Assembly: GCA_037133915.1 (NCBI GenBank)
Contig: JBAXND010000013.1
Coordinates: forward strand, 1 to 64,000
DNA from: Bacteroidota bacterium
GTDB lineage: Bacteria; Bacteroidota; Bacteroidia; Bacteroidales; CAIWKO01
Direction of reading: 5' to 3'
DNA length: 64,000 nucleotides
Shown: positions 62,062 to 64,000 of the stretch, piece by piece
Layout of the letters: every line of letters starts with the position of its first letter
Numbering within the stretch: the first letter of the stretch is position 1
The notes under the pieces: generated by a model
Seen by the model: only the letters and a program-made list of their open reading frames with translations
The model's database searches: none
Told to the model about the DNA's origin: nothing
Translations under genes and position numbers: made by a program

Positions 62062-63036
62062 ATGAAAATTGGAATTACCTACGACCTCATGCAGGATTAT
62101 CTCGACATGGGGTTTTCGAGGGAAGAAGCGGCAGAGTTTGATAAACCCGAAACGATTCAGGCAATTCATGGCGGACTTCTTGCGCTTGGTCATGAAGTAG
62201 TGCAAATAGGCAATATTACCAAACTCACAGAACGTTTGGTGGCCGGCGACCGCTGGCATATTGTTTTCAATATCTGTGAAGGCGTATACGGCATTGGTCG
62301 CGAGGCACAGGTGCCGGCTATTCTGGACGCCTATCGCATTCCTTATGTTTTTTCAGATCCACTGGTACTGGCGCTAACATTGCATAAAGGTATGACCAAG
62401 CGCGTTATCCGCGATTTGGGAATTCCAACACCCGATTTTGATTTGGTTGAGTGTGCCGATGAAATTGCGGACGTTCACCTGTCGTACCCTGTATTTGTTA
62501 AGCCGGCATGCGAAGGTTCCGGTAAAGGAATTGACGCTTCGTCGAAAGTTGTAGATGCTGAAGGGCTTCATAAAACGTGTACTCAGTTGCTTAAGAAGTT
62601 TGGCGGCCCATTGCTCGTGGAAGAATTCTTACCCGGCAGGGAATTTACAATAGCCATTATCGGCACGGGAGAAGATGCCAAATGCCTGGGCATTATGGAA
62701 TGTATTTTTAGGAAAAATGCGCCTACGGATTCATATTCCTACGAAAACAAGAATAACTACGAAGAATTCATGGATTATGATTTTCCCGAAGGTCCGGTGG
62801 CAGACCGCTGCATGGCAGTTGCACTGGAGGCCTGGCGCGGATTGGGATGCCGCGATGCCGGTCGCATTGATATACGCATGGACAAGCATGGCACACCCAA
62901 TTTTATTGAAGTAAACCCATTGGCCGGCTTACATCCGATTGACAGCGATTTACCCATTATCGGCAGACACCGGGGCATAGATTTCAACACCGTTATTAAA
63001 ATGATTATGGAGTCAGCGCTGAAAAGAAATCCTTGA
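62062..63036 (+). CDS. ATP-grasp ligase, D-Ala-D-Ala-ligase-like, paired with the aminomutase
   Basis: This 324-residue protein is in an operon with the KamA-like gene (22-base gap). ATP-grasp features are HIVFNICEGVYGIGREAQVPA (the Ddl-like N-terminal loop), YPVFVKPACEGSGKGIDASS (about residues 142-161), LLVEEFLPGREFTIAII (about 195-211), and the metal-binding DIRMDKHGTPNFIEVNPLAGLHP (about 272-294), all as in D-Ala-D-Ala ligase. The genetic link to an amino-acid aminomutase suggests that it ligates a beta-amino acid such as beta-lysine rather than D-alanine; this is inference. A second ligase of the same kind with a GNAT partner is at 42032-43537. Confidence 0.87.
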   Translation: MKIGITYDLMQDYLDMGFSREEAAEFDKPETIQAIHGGLLALGHEVVQIGNITKLTERLVAGDRWHIVFNICEGVYGIGREAQVPAILDAYRIPYVFSDPLVLALTLHKGMTKRVIRDLGIPTPDFDLVECADEIADVHLSYPVFVKPACEGSGKGIDASSKVVDAEGLHKTCTQLLKKFGGPLLVEEFLPGREFTIAIIGTGEDAKCLGIMECIFRKNAPTDSYSYENKNNYEEFMDYDFPEGPVADRCMAVALEAWRGLGCRDAGRIDIRMDKHGTPNFIEVNPLAGLHPIDSDLPIIGRHRGIDFNTVIKMIMESALKRNP

Positions 63037-63103
63037 TTTGTTTTAAACTTCGAAGGGGCAATCCTTTTCAAAAGCTTAATTATTAAACGGAATGCCGTTA
63101 GGC

Positions 63104-63913
63104 CTATTTTCCAACGAGGACTGAAGTCATGGAAAGAGAACCGGCCACAATCACATCATTGAAAAAATCAATCGCTTCATCTTCTTGCTGCAGCGCCAGA
63201 ATGTACAACAGCGGCAGAAAATGCTCCGGCGACGGAATCGCATAACGACCCGATTTACCAAGGTTTTCGAAATGAATCAATGGCTCATGATCATACGATA
63301 AAATTTTCTCTTTAAACAGATCATTCATCTCAAATGCCCAGTCATAGCCGGAAGGAAGATTTATATTATCAAAACTGCTGATATTAATTTTACGCAGATT
63401 ATGAACCATGTTACCGCTGCCAATTATTAAAACGCCCTGCCTGCGAAGTGGTTCAAGCCTTTTGGCAAGTTCATAATGTTTAGCGGGCTTACTCCCAATA
63501 TCAAGACTTAGCTGAACAACTGGGATGTCTGCTTCAGGAAACATTTTCATTAACGGCACCCAGCAACCGTGATCCAGACCCTGCTGCGGCTCGGGAATGA
63601 CCATTGTTTTTGTAAGAATTGTGCGGATATTTTTTACCAGTTCAAGGCTCCCTTTCGCAGGATAACTGACTTCATATAATTCCTTTGCAAAACCGCCAAA
63701 ATCGTGAATGGTGTGGGGCTTTTCAGCGGCAGAAACACGGGTTCCCACAGTTTCCCAATGCGCCGAAATACAAAGAATGGCCGTAGGACGCGGTATGCTT
63801 AAGGCCGCTTTTCGCCAGCCTCTGGTAAATTCATTTTCTTCGATAGCATTCGTAGGACTACCATGCCCGACAAATATCATTGGCATTAACGGGACACGTT
63901 CTTCGGATTCCAT
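63104..63913 (-). CDS. ygiD: Extradiol dioxygenase, YgiD/LigB family (DODA-type)
   Basis: This 269-residue class III extradiol ring-cleavage dioxygenase resembles E. coli YgiD, a zinc or iron enzyme that cleaves 4,5-DOPA. Conserved histidines are in FVGHGSPTNAIEENEFTRGW, CISAHWETVG, GLDHGCWVPLMKMFPEADIPVVQLS, GSGNMVHNLRK and PSPEHFLPLLYIL. The longest frame starts MESEERVPLMPMIF; Met10 is an alternative. It is convergent with the ATP-grasp gene. Its natural substrate in this organism is unknown. Confidence 0.9.
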   Translation of the reverse strand: MESEERVPLMPMIFVGHGSPTNAIEENEFTRGWRKAALSIPRPTAILCISAHWETVGTRVSAAEKPHTIHDFGGFAKELYEVSYPAKGSLELVKNIRTILTKTMVIPEPQQGLDHGCWVPLMKMFPEADIPVVQLSLDIGSKPAKHYELAKRLEPLRRQGVLIIGSGNMVHNLRKINISSFDNINLPSGYDWAFEMNDLFKEKILSYDHEPLIHFENLGKSGRYAIPSPEHFLPLLYILALQQEDEAIDFFNDVIVAGSLSMTSVLVGK

Positions 63914-63959
63914 AGCATTAATTTTTGATGCAACAACAGCCTATTTCACAGCGAGTAAA

Positions 63960-63990
63960 CAAAAATAGCGAAATAATACCGCGAATGCAA
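63960..63990 (-). promoter_or_regulatory. Promoter of the ygiD-like gene
   Basis: On the minus strand TTG (63990-63988), 20 bp, TATTTTTG (63967-63960), 46 bases before the start codon at 63913. Confidence 0.6.
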
Positions 63991-64000
63991 GTAACAATGT

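Overview
The window looks like a chromosomal segment of a free-living Bacteroidetes (Bacteroidota) bacterium. The evidence is six or seven very large secreted proteins with Por/type IX secretion (T9SS) C-terminal sorting domains, SprB-type repeats, Bacteroidetes promoters (TTG or TTTG, 19-22 bp, TAnnTTTG), no clear Shine-Dalgarno sites, and a long Bacteroidetes-style LepB. I see no rRNA, tRNA, CRISPR array, integrase or transposase gene.

Region 1 (1-14.5 kb) holds three tandem paralogous cell-surface proteins. They carry 13, 9 and 3 Ig-like repeats on a common C-terminal tail. Each has the same promoter module: GTCAAA, TTCAGG, then TTG-N21-TAnnTTTG, with exactly conserved spacing from TTCAGG onward. 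The first gene is split by a one-base frameshift, the second carries an exact 255-bp repeat array, and the third has a glycine-rich domain nested inside an Ig fold. Two unannotated, mutually homologous 43-codon membrane-protein genes lie between the first and third adhesins and their terminators.

Region 2 (14.5-33 kb) holds a 5040-residue T9SS protein made of duplicated modules, an 873-residue SprB-repeat T9SS protein and a 67-residue protein. All three have TTGGCAC-N5-ATGNW sites that resemble sigma-54 -24/-12 promoters.

Region 3 (33-41 kb) has a yeast-type cytosine deaminase, a secreted M4 metalloprotease with PKD, CUB and T9SS domains, a DUF4139 protein, and a cohesin-like T9SS protein.

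Region 4 (41-64 kb) is mostly cellular: an RsmI-like methylase, a GNAT/ATP-grasp pair, LepB, a DUF6580 membrane protein, a TPR protein, a soluble hybrid histidine kinase, a 2078-residue alpha-2-macroglobulin with an intact CAEQ thioester motif, an SsnA-like amidohydrolase, a KamA-type radical SAM aminomutase paired with an ATP-grasp ligase, and a YgiD-like dioxygenase. The KamA/ATP-grasp pair and the GNAT/ATP-grasp pair could together make a beta-amino-acid conjugate; this is inference. The 700-bp gap at 51.9-52.6 kb is packed with inverted and dispersed repeats.
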